DNA of 64,000 bases from Methylomonas koyamae (GCF_006483455.1 NZ_PPPU01000016.1:124001-188000); one strand, 5' to 3'. Positions 16,304 through 26,208 are shown, counted from the first letter of the stretch. A program made the numbers and translations. Notes: generated by a model from the sequence alone, not told the origin.

Positions 16304-19300
16304 ATGCGTTGTCTTGTGATTTGGCTCATGTTTTTATTTTCGCAGTTATGTTCTGCGGAAACAGCCGCCTTCGCGGCGTGCAGCCAATCGGCATCGGCCA
16401 CGTTAGTCTCGCTGCAGGGCAGCCTTTATTTCGATCCCGATGGCCACGGCCGCTGGCAAGCGGCGCAATTGAACCAAGCGCTTTGCGAAGGCAGCCGGGT
16501 CCGGGTCGAAACCGATAGCCGCGCCAGCTTGCTATTGCCGAGCGGCATTACCTTACGTTTGAGCGGCGGCTCGGTCTTGACGCTAAATCGTATCGGTCAG
16601 CAAAGCCCGACGCTGTTGGACATGGCAAAAGGCTTCATCCATTTCATCAGCCGCACCCCAAAACAACTGCAAATCACCACGCCGGTGGCAAACGCCGGCC
16701 CGGAAGGTACCGAATTCGCATTACAAGCAGACTCGGCGACGGCTTCGCTGTGGGTCTACGAGGGCGGCGTACGCTTTTTCAACGGTCAAGGCGAAATTCG
16801 CCTGCACCCCGGCGAAGCGGGGCAAACCCAGCTCGGGCAAGCGCCGCGAGCGCAGCTGGACATCAAACCGCGCGACGCCGTGAATTGGGCGCTCTACTAT
16901 CCGCCGTTGCTGGATTATCCCAGTCACACTCAGCCGGTCGAGCCGGGTTTAAGCGCGGCAATTGCCGACTTTCGCCGCGGCCGAACCGACCTGGCATTAA
17001 CAGCCTTATCGGCGTTGACCCCGGCGCAGCAAACCCCGCAGTTATTGAAAGCTCGCGGTGCGATGCGTCTCAGCGTCGGCCAGACCGATGCCGCGCTACA
17101 GGACATCAACACCTTATTGGCAGCCAACCCGCGCGACGCCGACGCCCTGTCCTTGCAAGCCATTCTGGCGCTGAGCCAAAACCGCAAAGCCGAAGCCGAC
17201 CGTCTGGCCTCCCAGGCGGTGGCCGCCGATGGCGGTTCGGCCGCAGCGCATTCGGCCCTGTCTTACGTGCAACAAGGCCGCTTCGAGCTGGAACCGGCCC
17301 TGGCATCCGCCGCGCGCGCCGCGGAACTGGCGCCGCACGATGCCCTGGTCTGGGCCCGGCTGGCCGAATTGCAACTGGCGCTGGGCCGGCGCGGTGAGAG
17401 CCGAGACTCCGCCGCCAAGGCCTTCCAGCTCGATCCGAATCTGGAACGTACCCAGACGGTGGCCGGTTTCTCGCACCTGTTCGATACCGAAATCGATCAA
17501 GCCCGCCGCAGCTTCGAAACCGCAATCCGCTTGGATTCCAGCTCGCCACTGGCGCGGCTGGGTTTGGGACTGGCGAAAATCCGCGACGGCGACCTGGAAC
17601 AAGGCCGCCAGGAACTGGAAATCGCAGCGGTACTCGACCCGGAAAACGCACTGATCCGCAGCTACCTGGGCAAAGCCTATTACGAAGAACGCCGCGACAG
17701 CCTGGCCGCCGACCAGCTTGAACTGGCCAAGGAACGCGACCCAAACGATCCGACCCCCTATTTTTACGACGCCATCCGCAAACAAACCACGAATCGGCCG
17801 ATCGAGGCCTTGGCGGATATGCAGCAGGCCACACGACTGAACGATAACCGAGCTGTATACCGCTCTAAACTGTTACTGGACGAAGATCTAGCCGCTAAAA
17901 GCGCTAGCTTGGGCCGCATCTATAACGACCTGGGTTTTCAATGGATGGGCTTGGTGCAAGGATGGCGCTCCGTAACCGAAGACCCGAGCAACTTCTCGGC
18001 GCATCGGCTACTGGCAGATAACTACGCTTCAGTACCGCGCCACGAAATCACCCGCGTCAGCGAGTTACTGCAATCGCAATTATTGCAACCAGCCAACATG
18101 ACACCCATCCAGCCCGGCTTGCTAACCAGTAATCCGTTAGTACTCGAAGGCTTGGGACCAACGACACAATCGTTTAACGAATTTAACCCGCTATACACCC
18201 GTAACCGCTTGGCCTTGCAGTTATCGGCAATTGCAGGCGGAAACAATACCTGGGGCAACGAAGCGATACATTCCGGCATTTGGGACCGCTTTTCTTACAG
18301 CCTTGGTCAGTTTCACTATTCGACAGACGGATTCCGGGAAAACAACGATGTCGAAACCAACCTTTATACCGCGTTCGCTCAATTCGCTCTCACGCCCTCG
18401 ACCAACATTCAATTCGAATTCCGCGATAACAACACCGAATCGGGCGATATATCCTCTCAATTTTTTGCCGCCGATGTCGATGAGGCTTTGCGCCAAAACA
18501 ACCGCACAACCAGTGCAAGAACCGGATTGCATTACCAAATCGATGCAAACAGCGACTTCCTTGCATCGTTAAGTCATTTAAAAAGGGAAACCAATCAGAA
18601 TTCGCGTCACATTTTTACCGATGAATTCGGTTTTTTGCAGGATAAGAGCCGAACAAATCGAGTCACTGCAGAGGCTTTCCATATCGAATCGCAATATCTA
18701 AAACGTACAAAATATTCAAATTATGTTTTTGGACTGAGCTATCTTGGCCAAGATCAGAATATTTATATTGACGAAGCTAATAAGGCTTCGATTTTCGGTT
18801 TCGAATTGCCTTGTATCTGTAATACTTTAATCACAGACCGAGGTGGAAACTTTATCAACTCTTATGTTTATTCCAACGTCAATTGGTTGAACTATTTACC
18901 TATCACATTAGGCGTCAGCTTCGATTCAATGGATAGCCGTTCCTTCGGCACCGTCAACAAAGTAAATCCGAAAGTTGGCTTAAAATGGAATTATGCGGAG
19001 CAAAGTACATTACGCGCTGCCTACTTCACCAGTGTAAAACGGCCCCTAATATCCGATCAAACCATCGAGCCGACGCAGATAGCGGGCTTTAACCAATTTT
19101 TCGACGACATTACGGGTTCAATGTCTGAGAGATACGGAGTTGGCATTGACCATCAACTGACTAGAAACTTGTTTGTTGGCGCTGAGACATCATGGCGTAA
19201 CCTGCAAGTACCAATAGGAGAACCAACCAAAAAAAGGCAACGCGAACATCGCGATCACGGCTATATTTATTGGGCTATAAACGATCAGTTTTCTGTCAAT

Positions 19301-19720
19301 TTCGACATTAATTACGAAACAGTAAACCGCGAGCTCTTCGACAGCACAGATCTGACACCTGGATCGATCAAAACTCTAAGAATGCCATTGAGTGTTAATT
19401 ATTTTGCGCCAAACGGCATTTTCACGAAATTCACCGCGACCAACGTTCACCAAACCATCGATAAGCAAACCGGCTTAGCGATAAAGGGCTTACAACCTAC
19501 AATGCAAGAAGGTACTGACGATTTCTGGACGATTGATGCACAGTTCGGCTATCGTTTACCAAAACGTTTGGGCATCGTATCGATCGGGGTAAAAAACCTA
19601 TTCGACGAAAAATTTAATTACCAAGAATTTTACTTCCAAAACGGAGTTAATAACCCGATAATGCCGACTTTTCAACCGGGGAGATATTTGTATACTCAAA
19701 TTACAATCGCATTCAACTAA
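16304..19720 (+). CDS. FecR-domain / TPR / outer-membrane beta-barrel fusion protein
   Basis: 1138 residues from the ATG at 16304 (GGAG 7 bases upstream), with a signal peptide (CLVIWLMFLFSQLCSAETA). Residues ~25-200 are a FecR-type domain (VSLQGSLYF, GSRVRVETDSRASLLLPSG). Residues ~210-520 are TPR repeats (A.AL.DI..LLAANPRDADAL, LDPENALIRSYLGKAYYEE). Residues ~600-1138 alternate as in a beta-barrel and end in YLYTQITIAFN, the terminal aromatic typical of outer-membrane proteins, preceded by a TonB-receptor-like IGVKNLFDEKFNY. The barrel half is clearly AT-richer than the FecR/TPR half. It could be a secretion or assembly channel; transport substrate unknown. Confidence 0.8.
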   Translation: MRCLVIWLMFLFSQLCSAETAAFAACSQSASATLVSLQGSLYFDPDGHGRWQAAQLNQALCEGSRVRVETDSRASLLLPSGITLRLSGGSVLTLNRIGQQSPTLLDMAKGFIHFISRTPKQLQITTPVANAGPEGTEFALQADSATASLWVYEGGVRFFNGQGEIRLHPGEAGQTQLGQAPRAQLDIKPRDAVNWALYYPPLLDYPSHTQPVEPGLSAAIADFRRGRTDLALTALSALTPAQQTPQLLKARGAMRLSVGQTDAALQDINTLLAANPRDADALSLQAILALSQNRKAEADRLASQAVAADGGSAAAHSALSYVQQGRFELEPALASAARAAELAPHDALVWARLAELQLALGRRGESRDSAAKAFQLDPNLERTQTVAGFSHLFDTEIDQARRSFETAIRLDSSSPLARLGLGLAKIRDGDLEQGRQELEIAAVLDPENALIRSYLGKAYYEERRDSLAADQLELAKERDPNDPTPYFYDAIRKQTTNRPIEALADMQQATRLNDNRAVYRSKLLLDEDLAAKSASLGRIYNDLGFQWMGLVQGWRSVTEDPSNFSAHRLLADNYASVPRHEITRVSELLQSQLLQPANMTPIQPGLLTSNPLVLEGLGPTTQSFNEFNPLYTRNRLALQLSAIAGGNNTWGNEAIHSGIWDRFSYSLGQFHYSTDGFRENNDVETNLYTAFAQFALTPSTNIQFEFRDNNTESGDISSQFFAADVDEALRQNNRTTSARTGLHYQIDANSDFLASLSHLKRETNQNSRHIFTDEFGFLQDKSRTNRVTAEAFHIESQYLKRTKYSNYVFGLSYLGQDQNIYIDEANKASIFGFELPCICNTLITDRGGNFINSYVYSNVNWLNYLPITLGVSFDSMDSRSFGTVNKVNPKVGLKWNYAEQSTLRAAYFTSVKRPLISDQTIEPTQIAGFNQFFDDITGSMSERYGVGIDHQLTRNLFVGAETSWRNLQVPIGEPTKKRQREHRDHGYIYWAINDQFSVNFDINYETVNRELFDSTDLTPGSIKTLRMPLSVNYFAPNGIFTKFTATNVHQTIDKQTGLAIKGLQPTMQEGTDDFWTIDAQFGYRLPKRLGIVSIGVKNLFDEKFNYQEFYFQNGVNNPIMPTFQPGRYLYTQITIAFN

Positions 19721-19753
19721 AAATTAGTCAATAGAATAACAGGTGACATATTT

Positions 19754-20155
19754 ATGGAAATTTTAAGAAAGATTTGTGGTATTTGGGCTCGACAAAGTGA
19801 ATCATTCAAATTGCTCACTGTAGCTCTAGTTGTTGGTATAGCAACATTTACGTTTACACCTAAGACTTTAAACTTAGTCACGTTAAATGAATACAAAAAT
19901 CCAACCACCGGCGAATCGGCCGAACCAGTACCTTGCACAGTAGAACCGGGCGAAAAACAATGCCGAATTTTTAAAGACGAATTCGTAACCCAAGAAGTTT
20001 ATACTTCGACGCTCAGCCTAAAAGCGGGAAGCACCACTTGTTGCTTGACTACAACCTCCACTACTATCGGCGGTGAAGTCAAAGTTGGAACAGAGTCGTG
20101 TTGGACTATTCCGCAAACTCTACCGAATTGCCCTAGCGGTTATAAAAAAAAATAA
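19754..20155 (+). CDS. Hypothetical single-helix protein with cysteine-rich exterior
   Basis: 133 residues with AGGTGA upstream of the ATG. One N-terminal hydrophobic segment (FKLLTVALVVGIATFTF, about 18-34) may be a membrane anchor or uncleaved signal. The remainder holds seven cysteines (VPC, QC, TTCC, SC, NC) and many threonines (CCLTTTSTTIGG). No known family. It lies 33 bases after the FecR-TPR-barrel gene, shares its AT-rich composition and may be its partner or cargo. Confidence 0.65.
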   Translation: MEILRKICGIWARQSESFKLLTVALVVGIATFTFTPKTLNLVTLNEYKNPTTGESAEPVPCTVEPGEKQCRIFKDEFVTQEVYTSTLSLKAGSTTCCLTTTSTTIGGEVKVGTESCWTIPQTLPNCPSGYKKK

Positions 20156-20369
20156 GAATTTAATATTTTGATCTGGACATGCCAGAAATTATTTGCTGAC
20201 TTAGATTCCTCAGCTGGCTTCAAACAGTTTGATAAAAATTTTTTGAGCTGGCGCCTGAGGAACGCCATATGAGCACTTCAAAAACTTGCTCAATGGCATT
20301 GCAATAACCGTAAAACAACATGTGCTCCGCTCGTAATATTTCTCTGCGCGAAACACGACAACCACCGCG
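20156..20369. other. Intergenic, 214 bp
   Basis: Region between the small cysteine protein and the cyclase gene. It probably carries the cyclase promoter. I see no clear terminator hairpin, repeat or small gene in it. Confidence 0.5.
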
Positions 20370-22544
20370 ATGCCCCAGCGCCTACTCAGGCTGTTAATAG
20401 TCGCTGCAATCGCCGGTTTGATCGCAGGAGCCGTTTCTAGCGCGACCGATCTCGAACTCTCCAGCCAAGACACCCTCTTCCGCTGGCGGGGGCCGTTGCC
20501 GTCACCTGGGCAAGTCGTCGTCGTGGCGATGGACGAGGTTTCCGAAACGCAGTTGGGTGTCGGCCAGGATCTGACGCGTTGGCGGCCCTACCATGCCCGC
20601 TTGATTCGGCAATTGCAGCAGCAAGGCGCCAGACTGGTGATTTTCGATTTGCAGTTCATCACCGCCAACCCGGCGGTGGATCCGGACTTGGCAGCCGCAA
20701 TGCGCGAAGCCGGCAACGTGCTGATCGGGGAATGTATCCAGAAATTCCGCCACGGTACTGCCGACTTTTTCGGCCGCGAAGAATGCGCGGAGGCCAACCG
20801 GCAAACCGTCATTGCCCTGGAAGGCGAGGCGGCCGGGGAGTTGCCGGAACAATTGGTGGCAATGCGTAAAATCAGCGCGACGCCGGCGATCGGGCAAGCG
20901 GCGCTGGATAGCGCACCGTTTTTCCTGGTCAACGATGCCGAGGAGGCCAAAGTCCGGGAGGTGTGGACCTTTTTCGACGCCCTGGCCGATGCGCCGAGCC
21001 TGCCGGTACTGGCCTGGGCTTACACGTTACAACCTTTCGCCGACTGGACCGGAACCGGCCAAACCCTCTCCGCCTGGCTGACCGACCGCCGCCGGGATTG
21101 TCTGGCCGATGCCGGTCATGCCGCGCGTAGCGGCCTGGGGGCGAATTTCGATAAGGTGCTTTGCGACGGCGACAGCCGCTACCTGAACTATTACGGCCCG
21201 CCCAAGACGCTCCGGATGGAGTCTTACGTCGATGTCTATTCCGGCCAAGTCAACGACCTTCGCGACAAGGTGGTGTTCGTCGGCCGCGCCAACCGCCAAT
21301 TCTCGCCCGGCAAAACCGATTTTTTCCCGACACCGTTTTCCGATTCGCACACCGGCAAAATGGCCGGCGTCGAGATCATGGCGACCCAATTCGCCAACTT
21401 GAGCCAGGGTGCCTTCATCGAAATGCCGTTACCGTTTTGGTCGGTATCCGCCATCTTCGGCTTGGCTATCGCCGGCTTGCTGAACAGCCGCAGCAAACGC
21501 CGCGGCTTGTTTGCAAGCCTGCTGTTGGCCGCGGCTTATGCCGGCTTTGCCGTTTATGCCTTTGCCGCGCGGCATTGGTGGCTACCGCTGGCGGGACCGG
21601 TATTGGTGCAACTGCCGGTGTCGTGGTTGCTTGCCTTGGTCTGGTCCCGAATCGATTTGCTCTGCGAGCGCAAACGCCTGCTGGCATTCGTCCGCCAGGT
21701 GTTTCCGCAATGGGCCACCTTCGTCCCGGCTGCGCCCGGCGACTGGAACCCGGATCGGCATTTGCCGCCGACCCGCCCGGAACGGGATGTCAGCGGCTTG
21801 TGCCTGGCGACCGATATCGCCGGTTACACTGGCATTGCCGCCCAGCATTCGCCGCATGAAATGTGGCAATTGTTAAATGCCTACTATCAGGTACTCGGCC
21901 ACCCGGTCATTTCCCATGATGGCGCGATTGCCGACGTCACCGGCGATGCCATGATGGCGGTCTGGTTCGAATTGGCGCCGGCCAAACAGCGGCTGTTGGC
22001 CTGTCTGGCGGCGCTGGAAATGGCAGAGGCGGTCGCAGCCTTCAACAAAACCTCGCCACTGGCGGCATTGACCACCCGCATCGGTCTGCACGAAGGCCCG
22101 CTGACTCTGGGCCGGCTGGAAACCGGGCAGACCAGCCATTACCGAGCCATCGGCGACACGGTCAATACTGCGTCCCGGATCCAAGGCGTCAACACCCCGC
22201 TGGGTACGCGTATCCTGGCAACGTCGACCATCACCGCCGGGATCGACGGCGTTCTCAGCCGCCCGGTGGGCGCGTTTCGACTGGTCGGCCGCGCCGAACC
22301 GGTGGAATTGACCGAAATCGTCGGCCATGGCGAGTCGATTCCGAACATCGTGCACAGCATCTTCGCCGATGGCCTGGCCGCGTTTCGAGCCGGCCATTGG
22401 CCGGAAGCGGTGCGGGTGTTACAAGCCGTTTTGGAGCTCGACGCTAACGACGGCCCCAGCCGTTTTTATCTGAAAAAGGCATTGGCCTACCGGCAACACC
22501 CGCCCGAGGTTTGGGACGGGGTCATCGACTTGGACAGCAAATAA
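20370..22544 (+). CDS. CHASE2-domain class III adenylate/guanylate cyclase
   Basis: 724 residues. An N-terminal helix (LLRLLIVAAIAGLIAGAVSS) is followed by a periplasmic CHASE2 sensor domain (~30-345; DTLFRWRG, VVVAMDEVSETQLG, LVIFDLQF). Three membrane helices follow at about 350-430, then a cytoplasmic cyclase domain (~475-660) with LATDIAGYTGIA and DVTGDAMMAVW carrying the metal-binding aspartates, and GDTVNTASRI. A TPR-like tail ends the protein. It makes cAMP or cGMP in response to an envelope signal; the nucleotide cannot be told from the motifs alone. CHASE2 cyclases often neighbour FecR-type genes, as here. Confidence 0.9.
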   Translation: MPQRLLRLLIVAAIAGLIAGAVSSATDLELSSQDTLFRWRGPLPSPGQVVVVAMDEVSETQLGVGQDLTRWRPYHARLIRQLQQQGARLVIFDLQFITANPAVDPDLAAAMREAGNVLIGECIQKFRHGTADFFGREECAEANRQTVIALEGEAAGELPEQLVAMRKISATPAIGQAALDSAPFFLVNDAEEAKVREVWTFFDALADAPSLPVLAWAYTLQPFADWTGTGQTLSAWLTDRRRDCLADAGHAARSGLGANFDKVLCDGDSRYLNYYGPPKTLRMESYVDVYSGQVNDLRDKVVFVGRANRQFSPGKTDFFPTPFSDSHTGKMAGVEIMATQFANLSQGAFIEMPLPFWSVSAIFGLAIAGLLNSRSKRRGLFASLLLAAAYAGFAVYAFAARHWWLPLAGPVLVQLPVSWLLALVWSRIDLLCERKRLLAFVRQVFPQWATFVPAAPGDWNPDRHLPPTRPERDVSGLCLATDIAGYTGIAAQHSPHEMWQLLNAYYQVLGHPVISHDGAIADVTGDAMMAVWFELAPAKQRLLACLAALEMAEAVAAFNKTSPLAALTTRIGLHEGPLTLGRLETGQTSHYRAIGDTVNTASRIQGVNTPLGTRILATSTITAGIDGVLSRPVGAFRLVGRAEPVELTEIVGHGESIPNIVHSIFADGLAAFRAGHWPEAVRVLQAVLELDANDGPSRFYLKKALAYRQHPPEVWDGVIDLDSK

Positions 22545-22581
22545 ACCAGCCCGCCGCCGACACACCGGCCGGCCAAACAGT

Positions 22582-24312
22582 CTATTTCCCGCTCAGCAGC
22601 AGCAAAGCCAGCACAAAGCTACAGACAAAAAAGAACAACGCCGCACTCTTCCAGAACAATAACGGATTGCGCTCGACCAACGGGATTTTGTCTTCGGCCT
22701 TCAAGAATTGGGGATTCGGCGTCGCCAGATCGTGCAGAAACTCCGAAAGCTCGTCGTAACGCGATCGCGACTGGATGCTAGTGGCCTTACATAACGCACC
22801 GTCGATCCAGACCGGCACCAGCGGATTGCGCCGTATGCTCGGAACGTACTGCAAGCGCTCCAGATTGGTCCGGTTGGGTTTTTCCGGCAAGGTACCGTAC
22901 GGCAACTCGCCGTTCAGCATTTCGTAGCAAATCACGCCCAGCGAAAACAGATCGGACTTGACCGTGCCGCGCTGGCCGAGGTGGTATTCCGGCGCCGTGT
23001 AATTTAACGTGCCGAGGATATTTTCGTCGCCGGCATGATCCAGCGGCGTGATTTCGGCAATCCCGGCGATTTTAACCGAACCGAAATCGATGATTTTGAC
23101 GCTGCCGTCGGCGGCAATCATGATGTTTTCCGGCTTCAAATCCTGATGCAGCATTTCCATGCGGTGAAACGCGCGCAAGCCTTTGGCGATTTGCTCGACT
23201 AAAGCCCTGACCTGGCGCACCTCCGGTTTCGGATTGTCCGCCATCCAGTCGCGTAAGGTGCAGCCGTCGATATATTCGGTCACATAATACAGGCAGGATT
23301 TGCTGCGGTCGGTTTCCAGCACCTGCAGCACATTGGCGTGCTGAATCCGTTTTCCGGCCCATTCCTCGTGCAGAAAATGCTCGATGTAATGGGTATCGTC
23401 GTCGTACAGCACCGAAGGCGTTTTCAGAATCACCCGCCGGTTGTGCAAAGTGTCGTAAGCCCGGTAGATCTGGGTGCGCTTGCTGGCGTGCAATTCGGCT
23501 TCGATCCGGTAGCCGTCCAGCAGCATGCCCGGCTCCAGCGGCGGCGGGAACGGCAAATGGCCGTTATGGCGCAGCACTTCGTCCTCCCTCAGCAACGGCA
23601 GGCTGTCGACTTCGACGATCTGGCAGGTGACGTTATCGTCGCTGCCGTTCGCCAAAGCCGCAGCCACCAGATTGCGCGACATTTGTGCCAAATCGACCGC
23701 TTCCGCCAGTTGTGCGCGGATCGCCGCCTCGCCGACAAAATCGTGCAAGCCGTCGGTGCTGAGCAGGAAACGGTCGCCCTTCTCCAGCGTCAGCGATTTG
23801 TAATCGATCTCCAGATGCGGCTCGATGCCCATCGCCCGGTTCAGATAGCTCTTATCGTCGCTAACCCACAGCCGGTGGTCGCGAGTGAGTTGCTCAAGCT
23901 GGCCCTGGCGAAACAGATAGATGCGCGAATCGCCGACGTGGAAAAGATGCGCGGTATTGGATTTCAGCACCAATACGCTCAAGGTGCTGACCATGCCTTT
24001 GACCGAGGCATAACGCATCCGGCCCTGACTGTGCAGCCAGGAATTGGTGGCCGACAGGATTTTTTGGCCGGCCTTGGTCACCGACCAGGAATCCGGCGTG
24101 CTGTAATAATCCTCCAGAAACGCGGTGATGCAGCAATGGCTGGCTTCCTTGCCGGCCTCGCTACCGCTCATGCCGTCGGCAATCGCGACGGCAATGCCTT
24201 TTAAGGTCAACTGCGGTTCAGCCGGCACCAAGGCGCCCCAGAAATCCTCGTTGTCGGCTTTAACACCTTTGTCGCTGGCGGCACCGATGCGCACCGTTAA
24301 AGTTTTGACCAT
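22582..24312 (-). CDS. Bifunctional PP2C phosphatase / Ser-Thr protein kinase, membrane-anchored (copy 1)
   Basis: 576 residues. The N-terminal PP2C phosphatase (~1-245) has DNEDFWG, VAIADGMSG, HVGDSRIYLF, LLSTDGLHDF and GSDDNVT, the metal-binding set. A protein kinase (~265-540) has the lysine in VILKTPS, HQDLKPENIMI (catalytic loop), IDFGSVK (metal-binding DFG) and APEYHLG. The usual glycine-rich loop is replaced by AELHASKRTQIYRA. One C-terminal helix (FFFVCSFVLALLLLSG) anchors it to the membrane. Similar kinase-phosphatase genes adjoin nitrate transporter genes in other proteobacteria. It is the last gene of the leftward nitrogen operon and is convergent with the cyclase gene. Confidence 0.92.
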   Translation of the reverse strand: MVKTLTVRIGAASDKGVKADNEDFWGALVPAEPQLTLKGIAVAIADGMSGSEAGKEASHCCITAFLEDYYSTPDSWSVTKAGQKILSATNSWLHSQGRMRYASVKGMVSTLSVLVLKSNTAHLFHVGDSRIYLFRQGQLEQLTRDHRLWVSDDKSYLNRAMGIEPHLEIDYKSLTLEKGDRFLLSTDGLHDFVGEAAIRAQLAEAVDLAQMSRNLVAAALANGSDDNVTCQIVEVDSLPLLREDEVLRHNGHLPFPPPLEPGMLLDGYRIEAELHASKRTQIYRAYDTLHNRRVILKTPSVLYDDDTHYIEHFLHEEWAGKRIQHANVLQVLETDRSKSCLYYVTEYIDGCTLRDWMADNPKPEVRQVRALVEQIAKGLRAFHRMEMLHQDLKPENIMIAADGSVKIIDFGSVKIAGIAEITPLDHAGDENILGTLNYTAPEYHLGQRGTVKSDLFSLGVICYEMLNGELPYGTLPEKPNRTNLERLQYVPSIRRNPLVPVWIDGALCKATSIQSRSRYDELSEFLHDLATPNPQFLKAEDKIPLVERNPLLFWKSAALFFFVCSFVLALLLLSGK

Positions 24313-24346
24313 TCTGCGGGTTTAACCTGGTTCGGAGACAAGCCCG

Positions 24347-24652
24347 TCAGCAAGCCGGACTGCGGCCGAGTTCGGCCAGAGCCTGTTGCAGTTTGGCGCT
24401 GACCAGGGCTTGGTGGTGGCGGCGCAATACCGAATCGGACGGGCACGGCGCCAGGCCGGCCTGGATTTCGCTATTGATTTGCGCCAGAAAGTGGCGCCTC
24501 AACACGGCATCTTCCGGCAGACTGCGGCTGCGCGCCGCACAAACCGCTGCCCGCTCCGGCCCCGCTTCCAGCATTGCGGCCGACTGGCGGCAAGCGGTGC
24601 GCCAACAAAATACCATCCCCAATGTCACGGTCGCCAATACAGTTTCAATCAC
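24347..24652 (-). CDS. Small membrane-anchored hypothetical protein
   Basis: About 101 residues. I prefer the GTG at 24652 because a strong TAGGAG lies 8 bases upstream; an ATG at 24679 would place that site inside the gene. A short N-terminal hydrophobic segment (ETVLATVTLGMVFCW) is followed by a soluble, arginine-rich helical part containing two similar stretches (SLPEDAVLRRHFLAQINSEIQ and CPSDSVLRRHHQALVSAKLQ), a degenerate internal duplication. No known family. It sits between narK and kinase copy 1, 34 bases ahead of the latter. Confidence 0.6.
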   Translation of the reverse strand: MIETVLATVTLGMVFCWRTACRQSAAMLEAGPERAAVCAARSRSLPEDAVLRRHFLAQINSEIQAGLAPCPSDSVLRRHHQALVSAKLQQALAELGRSPAC

Positions 24653-24704
24653 GTCGAATACTCCTAAATCACAAGTCACAAAATGGCCGGGAGCCTCCGG
24701 CCGC

Positions 24705-26180
24705 TCAGTTCAGTTCGATCATCGCCACGCTACCGTCTTCCATGACTTCCGCCATATGCCCGGCCGGCTCCTCGATGAATTGAACGCTTACCGCCACCAA
24801 TACCGCCGTGGCGGCGATGGTCAGGAAGAAGATTTCCGGCGTCACGAATGACAGCACGGTCAAAAAAGTCACGCCGCCAACGTTGCCGTAAGCACCGACC
24901 ATGCCGGCGATCTGGCCGGTCATACGCCGTTTGATCAGCGGCACCATCGCGTAAACCGCGCCGCAACCGGCCTGAACGAAAAACGAGCATAAAAAAGTGG
25001 CGGCAAAAGCCAATACGATCGGCCAATTCGAGTCGATTTGCGACATTGCGGCGTAGCCGACCGCACAGCCGATCACGCAGATACTCAAGGACAATTTGCG
25101 GCCGTATTTATCGCTGAGCCAACCGCCGCCGGGCCGCGCCACCAGATTCATGAAGGCGAAGCTGGAGGCCAGCAGGCCGGCCTGCACCGTGGTAATCCCG
25201 GTATGTTTAAAGGTGTCGTGGAAGAACATCGGCAGCATCGAGACCACCGCCAATTCGGAGCCGAAGGTTACCAGGTAGGCTAAATCCAAAATCGCGACCT
25301 GCTTGAATTTATAGTGGTGTATCGGTTCTATAGGCTGCGCCAAGTGCTCGGCGTTGATATGCACGATTTTGTAGACGTTGAAGGCAAACAGCGTCCAAAT
25401 CACGACGTAGGCGGCGATGGTTGCCGGCTCCGACAGCAACTTCATGCCGGTCGGCGACAGCTTCCAGGCCAGCAGGGTCAGAGCCGCATACAGCGGTACG
25501 CTCATTAGGATGTACAGTGCCAAGTCGGCGTAGCTGGTGACTTCCATCGCCCCGGCCTTCTTCGGTTTGAAATAGGTCGAGCCTTTGGGCGTATCGCTGA
25601 CGCTGAAAAAATACACGACCGAATACAACAAGGCCAGCACGCCGGTCGCCGCAATCGCGTAACGCCAGCCGTCATCGCCGCCGAAGGCCAGCGCCAGGGA
25701 CGGCAATACGATCGCCGCCGCCGCCGAACCGAAATTGCCCCAGCCGCCGTAGATGCCTTCGGCGATGCCGAGCTGCTTGGCCGGGAACCATTCCCCCACC
25801 ATCCTGATGCCGATCACAAAACCGGCGCCGACGAAGCCCATCAGAAACCGGGCCAGCGCCAATTGCTCGAAATTGTCGGCGGCGGCGAACATGAAACAGG
25901 GCACGCTGCCGACGGCAAGCAAGGTCGAATAAGTCCGCTTCGGCCCGAATTTGTCCACCAAAATGCCGATCGCAATCCGCGCCGGGATCGTCAGCGCCAC
26001 GTTCAGTATCAAAATGGTTTTAGCCTCGGCCGGGCTGAGCTGCAAAGTTTCGGAAATCGCCAGCATCAGCGGCGCGTGGTTGAACCAGACCACGAAGCTG
26101 ATAAAAAACGCCAGCCAGCTCATGTGCAAAATTTTCATTTTGCCGGCAAAACTGAACAAATCGAGGTTGCTTGATGACAT
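24705..26180 (-). CDS. narK: NarK-type nitrate/nitrite MFS transporter
   Basis: 491 residues and twelve predicted helices. The nitrate-porter features are visible: NHAPLMLAISETL in the first helices, the MFS loop GILVDKFGPKRTY, GIRMVGEWFPAKQLGIAEGIYGGWGNFGSA (nitrate signature near 130-155), a second MFS loop GGWLSDKYGRK, and GMVGAYGNVGGVTFLTV (second nitrate signature). It moves nitrate inward or exchanges nitrate and nitrite across the inner membrane. It lies 28 bases after kinase copy 2. No nitrate or nitrite reductase genes are in the window. Confidence 0.93.
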   Translation of the reverse strand: MSSSNLDLFSFAGKMKILHMSWLAFFISFVVWFNHAPLMLAISETLQLSPAEAKTILILNVALTIPARIAIGILVDKFGPKRTYSTLLAVGSVPCFMFAAADNFEQLALARFLMGFVGAGFVIGIRMVGEWFPAKQLGIAEGIYGGWGNFGSAAAAIVLPSLALAFGGDDGWRYAIAATGVLALLYSVVYFFSVSDTPKGSTYFKPKKAGAMEVTSYADLALYILMSVPLYAALTLLAWKLSPTGMKLLSEPATIAAYVVIWTLFAFNVYKIVHINAEHLAQPIEPIHHYKFKQVAILDLAYLVTFGSELAVVSMLPMFFHDTFKHTGITTVQAGLLASSFAFMNLVARPGGGWLSDKYGRKLSLSICVIGCAVGYAAMSQIDSNWPIVLAFAATFLCSFFVQAGCGAVYAMVPLIKRRMTGQIAGMVGAYGNVGGVTFLTVLSFVTPEIFFLTIAATAVLVAVSVQFIEEPAGHMAEVMEDGSVAMIELN

Positions 26181-26208
26181 ATAAAACCAAAGAACAGAGT
26201 GAATGAAA

